From Bryopsis sp. KO-2023 (taxonomy: Eukaryota; Chlorophyta; Ulvophyceae; Bryopsidales; Bryopsidaceae): a DNA stretch of 64,000 nt. The notes under the pieces were generated by a model. It worked only from the letters and a program-made list of their open reading frames with translations, did not search any database and had not been told where the DNA came from. Shown here piece after piece: positions 1 to 10,456 of the stretch. Every line of letters begins with the position of its first letter. Position 1 is the stretch's first letter. The position numbers and the translations under genes were made by a program. The stretch spans positions 9,315,001 through 9,379,000 of the forward strand of contig BSYQ01000001.1 of assembly GCA_030272585.1 (NCBI GenBank), given 5' to 3'.

Positions 1-135
1 CATCGTACGACACGAACAGGGAAAACGAACAGGCGGGCCCAAGAATCTCTTTCGTGACCGATTGATTACCAAACAAGCCGGCGAAAACCGACGAAGACCG
101 CCGAAAACCAGCTTTTTCAATCCGCTTTTCCTCCT

Positions 136-555
136 TCAAATACGTTCGAGCTGCGAACAAAAGTCACATGCGTACCCTGGCGAAGACACTGGGGATGGCA
201 ACGCCACAGACGCGGCGCTGTCCGACGACGCGTCCAGGTTCAACTCGATTCGCATCGTGGCAAAACTCTGCAGGTCTTCGCTGCCGCCCGGCTTCGCCCA
301 CGTTTCCCTCGCGTCTTGAAACTCGTCGTCCACCTTCTTCACGAGCTCTTGATATTCTTCGTGTGCTTTCGCATCTTCAGTAGAACGGCGCGACAAACGG
401 CGGCCCAGCCAGCCCACCGCTGCCACTCCTATACCCACCAACGCTACCTCCAACCCTCCAGAGCTTACTCCCTGTTTGAACTCCCAGGCTGGGTCACCAA
501 ACTCGCTTTCAGAAGAAGAAGACGACGACGACGCCTCGAAGCTCGGAGACCGCAT
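136..555 (-). CDS. hypothetical small single-pass membrane protein (139 aa)
   Basis: An uninterrupted 139-codon frame with ATG at 555 and a stop at 136. The N-terminus is a Ser/Glu-rich low-complexity stretch. It is followed at about residues 33-53 by one hydrophobic segment (GGLEVALVGIGVAAVGWLG) ending in basic residues (GRRLSRR), which looks like a membrane anchor, and then by a charged, probably helical region. I recognise no family. GC-rich codon use resembles the host genes rather than the nearby elements. A possible splice donor lies near the 3' end (AGG|GTACGC), so the last residues may be intronic and the real protein could continue beyond the window. The opposite strand is also open for about 100 codons, so coding status is not certain. 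Confidence 0.4.
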   Translation of the reverse strand: MRSPSFEASSSSSSSESEFGDPAWEFKQGVSSGGLEVALVGIGVAAVGWLGRRLSRRSTEDAKAHEEYQELVKKVDDEFQDARETWAKPGGSEDLQSFATMRIELNLDASSDSAASVALPSPVSSPGYACDFCSQLERI

Positions 556-1139
556 CTCTCACGCCGTGCACTTGCCGTAATTCCCAAAGATGGTCTACCC
601 TCCGCCCACACGAGAAACAGGAGGTTTCAAGACCGATAAAGTCGACTTTTGATGGTTTGATGTGGCTTGTCCGTCTGAGCGTAGCGACGTCTCTTTCTAC
701 AGTGTGTGGTGTGATGACTGTTCCAGCTCGGATTCTGGCATTGCACTCTCAGCAGTTCCATACATCGAGTCGCCAGACTTATTCGAACTCCACTCCTTGC
801 TGCAAAAGGCTAGAATGAGAACATCACCTAACTGGTGTTGGCCTGGGCAGTGTATATTTTTGTGGCCCATTGTGGCCCTTTTGGCCCATTTTGGCCCCCA
901 AACAAATCAGAATGGCAAATTCTGGGGCCACAAAAGGGCCAAAACCAGAGATAGGACTTTACGGTTACGGTCACCGTAACCGGACCGTAACCACCGTAAC
1001 CGGACCGTAACCGGAGTACAATTTTCGTCAGAAAATCGTACTTTTACGGCCGTAACCGTAGCACCGTACCACTCCGTACCGCTCCGTACCGGACCGTAAC
1101 GACCGTAACGGCCGTAACAACCGTAAACCGTAGAAAGTG

Positions 1140-1382
1140 GAGTCATCTGACCTCTTCAAAAAGGGGGTCATCCGCTGCACAAGTGCAGCGATAATGGGGG
1201 GTATCCGTCGACCATCTGGCTGCATTTCACATGTCGTACAAGTCGCTGCACGCAAGCAAATTCCGGAAATTCTGCTCCACGCGTGTTTTGCCGTCCAGAC
1301 AAGCGGTGCGTCGTTTGCGTGGTGCGTCGCGTGGTGCCCTTACGCGAGCTGGGAAAGAGGTGTGTGTTTGCTTCGTGTTTGT
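1140..1382 (+). repeat. left terminal inverted repeat of the KDZ transposon
   Basis: Matches the reverse complement of 8859-9101 with a few mismatches. It contains a short internal hairpin (GCTGCACAAGTGCAGC). The homology fades after GCTTCGTGTTTGT, with a further shared AACGAGCG a few bases on. It probably holds transposase-binding sites and the promoter of the passenger gene. Confidence 0.92.
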
Positions 1383-1739
1383 CGAGAAAGTCCAACGAGC
1401 GAAGCAAAGAGTTTGGGTTCGACCCCTTTCCTTTGATTTCACGGGTCGAGTGCGCGATGGGCACAGGCGCTGCCCGGGGGGGGCCTGGGGGGCCTAGCCC
1501 CCCAGAAAATAGCAGTCAAGAAAAAAAATTGGATTTCTATCCCAGAAACGCACTTTCCAATAGTCGTTTTGGTAGAAGTTTTTTTTGGCCCCCCCAAGGT
1601 TGCGACCCTGGCTGCACCTATGGTGATGGTTCGCAGAAATCGTGCGCCACTGGTTGGACCCAGACTCAGACGCTTTATTCTTGGTTCAGGCTAGTCTTGT
1701 CGTGGGGCTTGGGTGGTGTTCGTTCGGATCGTCAGAACT

Positions 1740-3825
1740 ATGCCGAAAGCGTCTTACAGTGCTCGTCTCACAAATCCCCAGCGCTTTGGCTCCAAGCAAG
1801 AGCGAGAGTCCGCCTTTGCAAAAAACAATTCTATTCTGGAGAAAAGGTTTCGCCTATCCTTGGCAGAAACAGGGGCCAGCGGTTTCTTGGTCATGTTCAG
1901 CCCTGACGACCCCAAACCGTTTGTGGCCTTTGACTCAAGATTAGGTAACGTTATAGAAGAAGTCAGAACAATAGCCCAGAGGGCCTGGGATGAGCACAGG
2001 GCTGGAAATTCACAGGTAAAGTCTTTTACAAAAGTAAAAGTTCAGGGGAAGGGGAAAAAAAAAATATTATCGAAGTGGGTGGATTGCATGAAAAAATATC
2101 ACAATGCCCCATCATTCAAGGATACGGACATGTGGCCGGAGGAATTCAATTTTGAGGTCGACGTTCCGTACAAGAGTCCATATGCATTATCCCCACCAGA
2201 AATTGATCGTCTTCTGGACTATATGGCGGAGGAATGTCCACAAGAGGTGCTTCTTCATGCATTAAGGACATTGAACATGTGGGTATGTTGTGGTAACGTC
2301 GTGTTTAAACTATAAAATAAAAATATATTTTTGCTTTTCGATGGATAATCCTGAAAGAAACGAGTTCAAAGGTGATTTGTAAGTGAAAAAAAAATCCTTT
2401 CGTGTGTGTTTTCTGAGACAGTTGTTATGATATTCAGGGCTGGGTTGGATATCAAATTGTTTGAGGCAATTGTTACCTCAAGAAATCGAGGGAATAAAAC
2501 TGTTGTCGAGGCGGGAGTACCTGCCGAGGCAGCAGTACCTGCAAGGGCGGACGATTACTTGAACGAAATCGAAGATTTCTGGGATAAGAAGGGTATTGCA
2601 GCGGAAGCACATATAAATGGAAAAAGATTGCACTTGGGTTGGCTCTACGATTGTGTGCAATCAAACGAAAACGTAATGCTAAGATATTTGATTTGCTGTT
2701 TTTATTTTTCTTAGCATGTTGTATCAAAATCGCTGAAGTAGGAAAGTTAATTTTTATTGTATATCAAAAATATCTTTTTATTATCCGCAGATTTCCTGGC
2801 CAAAACTTGGCCAAATGATTGGGTTGCCCTCAAACTACGAAAGACGTGGCACCAGAACAAAGGCGGTCTATAAAAAGTGGATTGAGCCGTGGATCTCTTC
2901 GAATGCTGCAAGGGAAGGGAACGGGGGAGAAGAGCCGGGGAATCCAGGGGGTCCAGGAGAGCCAGGGGGTCCAGGAGAGCCAGGGGGTCCAGGGGGTCCG
3001 GGGGGGCTGAGGTATGGTACGGTTCCCTGGTTGGGTGGCAGTGGGTCCTCCCAGGCGGTAGGTCAATTGAGTGACTCGAGGATAATCACGAGGGAACCCA
3101 CTCATGTGATGTTGCAACAACCAATCGAGCTTTGGGGTACATCCTCTCAACATGTGGTTCTGGATGAGATTGCTTCAAGGTAAGTAAGCTCATCAAAAAT
3201 ACTTACAAGGGAACCTACTTATAGGCAGGCAGTGGGGTTGGGTATGCATCAATTTTTTTTTCCAGCGGGGTCGGGTGTGCGTGAAAAATCGTCTACCATT
3301 TTTTTTGGAACCCAAACAAAAACGATTTTGTTGAGAGTTAAACTGACCTAATGGTCGGGTGATTGTTTTGAGGATATAGTTCAATTGGTAAGAGTACCGC
3401 TTTTGAGGAAAAAAATAGAAAATAAAATCCAGTCCATAATTCAGCAAGATCAATGTTAATATTCATGGGGCTGGGGGAAAGCCATTCGAAAAGGCCAAAA
3501 GGGTTTCCATTGATCCCTTCTCCTCCTCACGTTCGACCGATTTCACTGGTTCGGCTTCGATCTAGGCTTTCTTTTGGCCCCTGAAATCAAGGGATAATAA
3601 AATTTGGTGCCAGGGTCAAGAAGAATTAGTACTGCCTTATCTACAGAAAAATACAAGTAAATCACAAGGTATCAGTGCAAAAGCGAAGTTTGTGCCCGTA
3701 CAGCCCAAGGGATTGAGGACCAGCTCGACAGAAGGCTGTATATGCTGATTCAGTGTAAGACCCCTTTCTTTACTCTTGTTTTCAGAAACCCTTTTGGAAT
3801 GGAAGCTTCTGGTAGTCTTGGTCAG
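1740..3825 (+). CDS. passenger protein of the KDZ transposon with an ARID-like region
   Basis: Inferred exons are 1740-2278, 2438-2672, 2791-3179 and tentatively 3786-3825, with donors GTGGGT, GTAATG, GTAAGT and GTGTGA. Reading phases agree across all junctions. Exon 1 has no recognised domain and contains a lysine-rich patch. The end of exon 2 and start of exon 3 resemble an ARID/BRIGHT DNA-binding domain: YLNEIEDFWDKKG, then NGKRLHLGWLYDCV, then ISWPKLGQMIGLPSNY and YKKWIEPW, following the ARID order FL..L..F...G / G..LDL..LY..V / W..+A..LG. Exon 3 then has a collagen-like tract (PGGPGEPGG repeats, near 2938-3010). The 3' end was not found. It is convergent with the transposase. A role in targeting, regulation or chromatin escape is inference only; the ARID assignment is by eye. 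Confidence 0.55.
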
Positions 3826-5579
3826 GTGTGATGTTGACATTGGAGTGGAATACTTTGGTTTTCGTAAGGTAGATTTTTTGAAGGGGGGGGGGGGGCTAAT
3901 TAGGTTGCAGAATCGACGAGTTTCAATTTCAAAAAGAAAAACCTTTTGCAAATCTCCCCCCTCCCCCCCAAAAAAAAATGCCTGGAAGTGGTTGGAGCCA
4001 ATGGAAAGAAGGGTTTTTTTTGGGTCTGGGTAGTTGGATATGCTGGATCTTGTAAAGAATTAAGAAAAAAAACCCCTGAAATGAGGAGTAGCCTGAGGGA
4101 GGGCTGCAATGGGCAGAATGTACTGAAAGTAGTTTCAGAGTAGATTGCTTATACTACCTGAGTTACTGTGCTATGAACTGCCAGAATCCCTGCTAGGAAA
4201 CAATTAAAGAAATTGGCTTTGTCAACTGCAGAATGAACAGGCCAGATTAACCTACTGTAACCCTCGGAAACAAACCCTCCCACCGCTTTTTTTTACACCA
4301 CTCGACCCCTCATTATACACAGATCCAGACCTCTTCAACCTCAAATATCTCGTCTCAAATTCCACATGTCCTTTCCAAAACAAAAATGGCCAGAAACGAT
4401 TCTCACTTTTCGACAACTACATTTCTCAACGGATGAATGCACAGCATGTTCCTCCCACTTGAAAGATATTTCTTTCTTTCATCCTTTTTTAATCCAACAG
4501 CGGGGGTTCCCTTGTGTGCTAAAATGAGAATATATATTAATAGAAACCTATTAATCGATTCCACACCATCCTGGGTAAAACCCACAATGTTGACTGGGTG
4601 GTGAACACCACGGCCCCGTTCACTTTCTTTAATGACATGATAAGAAGGGGAGGAGGGCAGTAGAGAATTCAATTTCTCTCTGCACCAAGTTTGAAAAGAG
4701 CCCCCCCCCACACACACATACAAACACACGCATGGGTGGTGGGGAACCCCCACCGCGCGGGCTGAGCCTGCTGCCTGCAAAAAGAAAATCACGGGTGTAA
4801 TGATAAGAAAAAGAACGATGGCCCTGCCAACCAGTCCCATCAACCATGTTTCCAGCGTTGGAAGGATCCATCTGATGAAAAGGGTTTGGGTTTGGAGCGA
4901 CTGTTGCAACTTGCAAGTAATGAGGGTAGGGCATGTTAAACAAATTCACAGCCACACTTGGACGTGGTGGTGAGCACAACCACCATGGCCTTTGGTGGCT
5001 CGCTGTCAAGTGACATGACATGTGCCCTTTTCAATTCAATTGGTGTCACAACGGTGCTGCCGCCGCCGCCACCGCCACAACCCAACGAGAGGATTGCGAC
5101 TCAGGTGCCAAATGTTTTCAGCGAGTTTGCTCTGTGTCTGTTGCATGTGATCATAAGGCGGGGGGGGAGTGGGGTTCTTTTCTTTTGTCTGGAAGATTCA
5201 CCAGCATCACTCGACATGAGTCACTGTGTCTGGGTGGGTAAAACATATTAGCCAACCAGCAGCACCGGACAAAGAAGCGAGTAGGAAGTGTTTTGAGGTC
5301 AGCAATGTCTTTGAGTTTTTTCACCAATACCTATCTTCTTGATATACTTTTTTCAGGAGCTGTGGGCAATGTCCCTAGCCATGATGGGTCCCCTACTCTT
5401 TTAAGAATCTCATTACTTGATTCAGTCGTGTACAGTCAATTTCTCTACTCTTTCTTTCATAGCAATGTACAGAGAATTGTTTAGCTTGCTTGGAATCCAT
5501 TCAAATATAAACCAGAAGTCAAGTCGGTCAAGTCTTTTTCATGTTCACAAAAAGAAAAACTTTACACTCAGCAAAAGAA
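3826..5579. other. KDZ interior with no assignable gene
   Basis: Contains G-runs, A-rich stretches and short overlapping frames on both strands with no family resemblance. It could hold later passenger exons and untranslated regions. Near 3370-3409 there is a short stretch reminiscent of the 5' half of a tRNA (TATAGTTCAATTGGTAAGAG), with no matching 3' half. Confidence 0.5.
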
Positions 5580-5909
5580 GCCCCTTCCCCTTCCCCTTCC
5601 CCTTCCCCTTCCCCTTCCCCTTCCCCTTCCCCTTCCCCTTCCCCTTCCCCTTCCCCTTCCCCTTCCCCTTCCCCTTCCCCTTCCCCTTCCCCTTCCCCTT
5701 CCCCTTCCCCTTCCCCTTCCCCTTCCCCTTCCCCTTCCCCTTCCCCTTCCCCTTCCCCTTCCCCTTCCCCTTCCCCTTCCCCTTCCCCTTCCCCTTCCCC
5801 TTCCCCTTCCCCTTCCCCTTCCCCTTCCCCTTCCCCTTCCCCTGCCCCTGCCCCTGCCCCTGCCCCTTCCCCTTCCCCTGCCCCTGCCCCTGCCCCTGCC
5901 CCTGCCCCA
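5580..5909. repeat. (TTCCCC)n hexanucleotide microsatellite, about 330 bp
   Basis: About 55 tandem units. The final third contains TGCCCC variants in blocks. It lies directly after the transposase stop codon (5913 on the minus strand), i.e. in its 3' untranslated region. The long open frames across it (Pro-Phe, Pro-Ser, Gly-Glu and Gly-Lys repeats) are products of the hexamer and not genes. Confidence 0.97.
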
Positions 5910-5912
5910 AAG

Positions 5913-8837
5913 TCACAACAGTGCAACACCCCTGTCCTTGCGAACCTTCAGTCTGATATTCATTCTATACATAAAATGTCTCAGAAAAATCATGTAATTT
6001 ATTTGAGACATATAGGCCGCCTGGAAAAAAAAACAAAAAAAATTATTGCACTTTCTTACAAAATAATCAAGGGCAGAGATCTGTACTATAACATCTTACA
6101 TGAAATAAATAAGAAGAAAACAACAAGTTACCTGGGTGCGTATAAAGTCTATGACGGCATTTCGCTGTTCAGCGAGAGGCGAATTTTTGATAAAACTATA
6201 TTTCTTCGAATCGAACGCCGTTGAGCAGCCAGTATGATCCCTCCAGTGGGGATGATCGATAAGTTGGAGCATTTCACCAAAGAAGCCAGGTTCGCGATTG
6301 CATGCAAAATGAATGAAATTACATCCATTATCGTAGACAAATACTGCAGTTATAGAAGAAAAAAACCCGGTTATTTTCCAGAACAGTAAGATTGCATCAT
6401 TTGAGCAAATTTAAAAACACGTAGTGACAACTGTTGCATAAATATCCACACCGTCAGGGGCTGTTGGCCACCTCGAGTAAATGGCCTCAAAAGGTGTGCG
6501 AGGTGATTCCTTTTCTTCCATGACAAAGAATCCAAGACATTGAGAGTGCTCCATGCACCATATTAAATAAGTGCCTGCAAATACAAATTAATATTGTGAA
6601 AAATAGTAGAAGGGAGCAATACCAAGAATCATGATAATTCTGTTTTTCATACCTGGAACCAGCTGTTTTGATATGTAGGAATGTTTGGTGCACCCATCGT
6701 CCTCATTCTTGGAGCGCCTGCCCTCATCAACTTCATAAGACTTAATAGCCCTTTTAACATTGTGATGATGCCCAAAAAACTGACATGTGCGGAACATCCC
6801 TTCATCAGTTGCTGGATATTCGGCACTAGCAAAACCTGTATCATTTGCTTTACCCTCTCTTGCGATGGAATCGGTTTTATCGATTAAAACCTGTAATAAC
6901 TCCAAGATATGCGAGGGAAATGTTGCACCTACATTTTCCCTCAAAAAAGTATATAAGACCGGGGAATGTATCAAAAAGTCCCTCTCCTCCTCCAAACACA
7001 AGCATATTTCTCTCTTTTCTAGAATCTTCTTTAGAATATCCGAAATAACTGGCCGGATATATAAGGAACACGGTGCATTAGTTCCTAAATTAAAAACCAT
7101 CTCCCTAGAATTCTTCTGGCAAAAAAGTTTGCCATCATTCTCGATGGGATTCTTGCACAGTTCCACAGCAAATCCCGGCACTAGTCCCACCATTTCTGTA
7201 TATGCCTCTCTGGACAATCCACTGCCATTCTTGAATCGTCCGACACCATTGTTACCACAGAATTTTCGGAGTAACCCTCGAATCTTTGGATCACTCACAA
7301 CAATTCGGTCAGAAAATTTGGTTCCTTTTACCTTGTTGTGCTCACAATCTGTGCTCACAACCCATGGCTTTTCCATTCTAGCGTGCTTCAGATTAAATCC
7401 TACGCAAATGCCATCTGCCACTATTTTTTTTCCAGGACAACAAGAGAAGTAATTCTGGTAGGGTATGTTTTGAAGTGTGATAAAATCTAGCCATGCATTT
7501 TCAAAAACATTCCGCAACGTACTCTTTTTCATCCAGTCTTCTAAAAGATCCTTTTCTCCACCCGCCAGAGAATACATCCTCACCTTGTCCGCCCATGAAG
7601 CGAAGAAAGTGCGTTCTGGATTTGATATGAACTCACTGTCATACTCTACAAGAACCTCCCAAACAAATTTATACTTTCTTGTGGCATTTAAAATGGCTTC
7701 GTCATTGCCATCATAATCTAAAATAAATCCACAGGATTTGCACTTTCCTATATATTCATCTACCGGGGAGAAACACGTCAGAGAAAAAATATATCCCTCC
7801 CCAATCTTTTCCACATCCCAATCACATGCCCCACATACACAACTGGAAGTTGTATCTGGAAGGCATTGTTTCGGTACGGAAATTTCCCCACGACATCTCT
7901 TTGCGACAACATCGCACAGAAATCCATCTTCATTTAGTATTGGAATCTGCTTTTTTGAAATACAAGTTAATTTTCGTCTCTCTGTGACAGGATCCAACAC
8001 CTTTGACAAGACATCCTGAAATTCTGCCAATGATAATCTCTTTGGTTGATGCCCTTCAATACCCAATGCTGCTATGTGTGGGCAATAGCTCTTATTACGG
8101 GGACAGGTCACACATAGTGGCTTCTCACCTTCCTCCACCCCCTTCAGCAAGCCCCAACCCTCTATCTCCACCCACACACAAAAAAAAGAACCATCTCCCA
8201 ACTTAATTTTTCTGCACTCCGTGTCGTACCCTGGGATCAAACTACCAGATATCACTGGGATTACTTGTTCGAAGTAATTTTCTGGTTGTGGTTCATATAA
8301 AGTTACTTTTAATGCACTAGCAAGTGCTTGTGCGCAGACACAAGTCTTTTGAATTTCTTCGGAGTTAAAATATTTATTTTGGGTTATGAAAGGAAAGTCT
8401 CTCCCTTTGAATAATCTTTCCTTCTTCTTGTCGTGAGAACTGCACCAATGCACTAACGAAAAACAGTCACGAAATTTTACTAGTCTGTAACCAACAAAAA
8501 CACAAGAAGAAAAGTTCGACAAGCAAAACACCGCTTCCCTGGTCCCCTTCTCTATAAGAGGACGATTGGAAGGATCACAAAGAGACCAAGACAACTTGGA
8601 CAGCTCATCCTCCTCCTCATCCACAACTACCTCCACACAGCCAGTTTCGAAGTCAGCCCCACTGCCACCTTCGGCTACTGCCCTAAGATCTCCATCGTCT
8701 CCCTCGTCCCTGACATTTCCATCGACAGCTGCCCGAACTTCTGCTTCGCGACTCTGAATTCTATTCGTCGCCGTGACTCTTGCTGTCTTTGCATCGATAG
8801 AGAAAAACCCGCCAGTGCGCCGCTTTCTGCGACCCAT
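5913..8837 (-). CDS. KDZ-superfamily transposase (four exons, 875 aa)
   Basis: Exons are 8837-6653, 6574-6452, 6343-6132 and 6020-5913, all GT-AG, summing to 2,628 nt with no internal stop. At about residues 244-257 there is a SWIM-like zinc motif (CVTCPRNKSYCPH). A CxC-type cysteine cluster follows near residue 330. Near 478 comes the KDZ signature with the first acidic residue (CCPGKKIVADGICVGF). Exon 2 has WCMEHSQCLGFFVMEEKESP. Exon 3 has VFVYDNGCNF and HWRDHTGCS, then LAEQRNA, which is the expected position of the catalytic Glu. Exon 4 has AAYMSQINYMIFLRHF, the KDZ C-terminal motif. All conserved blocks are intact, so the copy could be active. The ATG was chosen because it lies just inside the terminal repeat; the frame is open further into the repeat. 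Confidence 0.9.
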
Positions 8838-8858
8838 CGCGCTCGTTGGGCGTTCTGC

Positions 8859-9101
8859 ACAAACACGAAGCAAACACACACCTCTTTCCCAGCTCGCGTA
8901 AGGGCACCACGCGACGCACCACGCAAACGACGCACCGCTTTTCTGGACGGCAAACCGCGCGCGGGGCAGAATTTCCGGAATTTGCTTGCGTGCAGCGACT
9001 TGTACGACATGTGAAATGCAGCCAGATGGTCGACGGATACCCCCCATTATCGCTGCACTTGTGCAGCGGATGACCCCCTTTTTGAAGAGGTCAGCTTACT
9101 G
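8859..9101 (-). repeat. right terminal inverted repeat of the KDZ transposon
   Basis: Inverted copy of 1140-1382. The transposase ATG at 8837 lies 22 bp inside its inner edge, so the repeat probably contains the transposase promoter and 5' leader. Confidence 0.92.
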
Positions 9102-9134
9102 GAAAGTGACCCCCGCAGGGTCCCGCGATTCCAA

Positions 9135-9215
9135 AGGAACCCAGGGGGATTCGAACCCGCGACCCTACTGATTGCAGCCTAACGCTTTAGCACTGAACCA
9201 CGCTACTTCACGGTG
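9135..9215 (-). other. tRNA-like segment in MITE A copy 1
   Basis: Read on the minus strand it has an A-box-like TAGCGTGGTTCAG, a GCTGCAATC stretch that resembles a Cys (GCA) anticodon loop, and an exact pol III B box GGTTCGAATCC (9147-9157 on the plus strand as GGATTCGAACC). The acceptor stem and anticodon stem do not pair well, so it is not a functional tRNA gene; it looks like a captured tRNA relic. Confidence 0.6.
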
Positions 9216-9679
9216 ATTTAGGGCCTACCGTAGTTATACCGTACCTGTTCCGTACCGTAAAAACAACATATTACTCCGGTTACGGTACGGAGTTACGGCC
9301 GTAGTACGGTGACCGTAACCCGACCGTAACCGGACCGGACCGGAGTCGGACCAAAAATTTGGCCCAAGTCCTATCTCTGGCCAAAACGTTTTATTACAAG
9401 ATGATTTTGGGGCCACAAAAGGGCCACATTTACCCAAACTTTGTAAGGCCAGGGCCACATCCAAGAAATCAATCGAGTTTCCACAAAAATCAAAACCAAC
9501 AACGTTGAGTAAGTGCTATATAAACACCAAGCCTTGTAACTTCTGGTTTTTAAGTTGGGGCCACATTCTATTTTTTTTCGGACAAATTGGGCCACAAAAG
9601 GGCCACAACTAGATGAAATGGCCAAATTCAGGGCCACTTTGGGGCCAGTGAAATCGAAAAAAAATACACTGGGCCTGGG

Positions 9680-10456
9680 CTTTCTGAACGGCAGTGAATG
9701 AGGAGCAGTTTGGGTGAATGGAACAATTAGAATGAATCGGTGAACTGTTTAGTCATGGGAAGTCGAAGGAAACCAGGAAGGATAAAGGAGTTGCTATGAT
9801 GGAAAAGGACACCTGAGTAAAAAGTTTGGTTGCAACTTTTACACTGGAGTCTGGAATCTTTTTACACTTGAGTAGGTTGCTATGGCTATGCCCTGAGGCT
9901 GTTTCAAGTATCAATCAATCGAGCTGTTCATGCGGGCTACCAAGTCGACGAAGGATGGACATCTGTTGGTGTACTGATCGTTCTTACACGAAGAGCTGTT
10001 TAAAGTGTCATGTTATGCTTCCCTAGTTTCCGTTGAGCACGCGAAACACCACTCTAATTAACCTATTCGATCGTTTGATCAACACCAGCCTCAGTCAAGC
10101 AAACAATGAAACAATTTTTTCAGATGATGGCAATCTCTGTTGGTGAACTGTACAGCGGGAGCTGAAAATTTCTGCGATGCAGTGGGACTTGGAGCACGGC
10201 AGGACGGTGTTTATCTTTTTGATGCAGGCGACCGCCATTTTTTTCATGCAACAGGCAGTCTCCACAGAAAATGAGTCATTATTCTTTTTGAAACCAATTC
10301 TCATATGCACTGGAGCTGCACATCCAAACAAAAAGTTTGACCGAGACAAAAAAAAGAATGACATTTGGATAAACCACTCGTCTACAATCTCTAACCAAGC
10401 TCCACATAAGCAACTACCCCCTCCCCCCCCCCAAACGGAACCACCCACAATTTCCA
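9680..10456. other. intergenic, nothing recognised
   Basis: Short frames only, with no conserved motif. It probably includes the 3' untranslated region of the minus-strand gene that ends at 10457. Confidence 0.5.

Larger units (their letters stand above)
1140..9101 (-). mobile_element. KDZ (Kyakuja-Dileera-Zisupton) DNA transposon, about 8 kb
   Basis: The element lies inside MITE A copy 1. Comparison with intact MITE copies fixes the insertion point. GAAAGTG is duplicated at 1133-1139 and 9102-9108; extending to 8 bp gives one mismatch (AGAAAGTG/GGAAAGTG). Terminal inverted repeats of about 243 bp begin CTGACCTCTTC just inside the ends; the outermost 7-8 bp differ (GAGTCATC versus CAGTAAGC). 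Inside are a minus-strand KDZ transposase (8837-5913), a plus-strand passenger gene (1740-3825 or beyond), a long hexanucleotide microsatellite, and about 1.7 kb with no identified gene. KDZ elements were described from fungi and other eukaryotes and often carry extra genes. Confidence 0.9.
946..9379. mobile_element. hAT-type MITE family A, copy 1, split by a KDZ transposon
   Basis: The ends are CAGAGATAGGACTT at 946 and AAGTCCTATCTCTG at 9379, flanked by a perfect 8-bp duplication GCCAAAAC (938-945 and 9380-9387). Removing the KDZ insertion (1140-9101 plus one duplicated 7-mer) leaves 194 + 271 = 465 bp, exactly the length of the two other copies (32936-33400 and 34734-35198). Arrays of CCGTAAC/GGTTACGG motifs fill both arms, and a tRNA-like segment sits in the middle. 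The first 194 bp match copy 2 without a difference that I could see, so spread was recent. Confidence 0.92.
848..9671. mobile_element. hAT-type MITE family B, copy 1, split by nested insertions
   Basis: The element starts CAGTGTATATTTTTG at 848 and ends AAAAATACACTG at 9671. It is flanked by a perfect 8-bp duplication, GGCCTGGG (840-847 and 9672-9679). An 8-bp duplication with CAG...CTG ends is the hAT signature. Only 848-945 and 9388-9671 (382 bp) belong to this MITE; the rest is a nested family A MITE carrying a KDZ transposon. The interior is rich in GGCCAC/GTGGCC motifs. A second copy lies at 19989-20307. It encodes no protein, so it would depend on a transposase supplied elsewhere. Confidence 0.88.

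Noticed and set aside
3362..3410. Possible organellar tRNA-Gln 5' half (TATAGTTCAATTGG, CTTTTGAGG)
   Set aside because: No paired acceptor or anticodon stem and no 3' half or B box nearby; too weak to annotate.
5580..5930. Long frames encoding Pro-Phe, Pro-Ser, Gly-Glu or Gly-Lys repeats
   Set aside because: They are translations of the TTCCCC microsatellite in every frame; no independent coding signal.
9109..9230. Functional tRNA gene in MITE A
   Set aside because: The boxes are present but the acceptor and anticodon stems do not pair; kept only as a tRNA-like relic.
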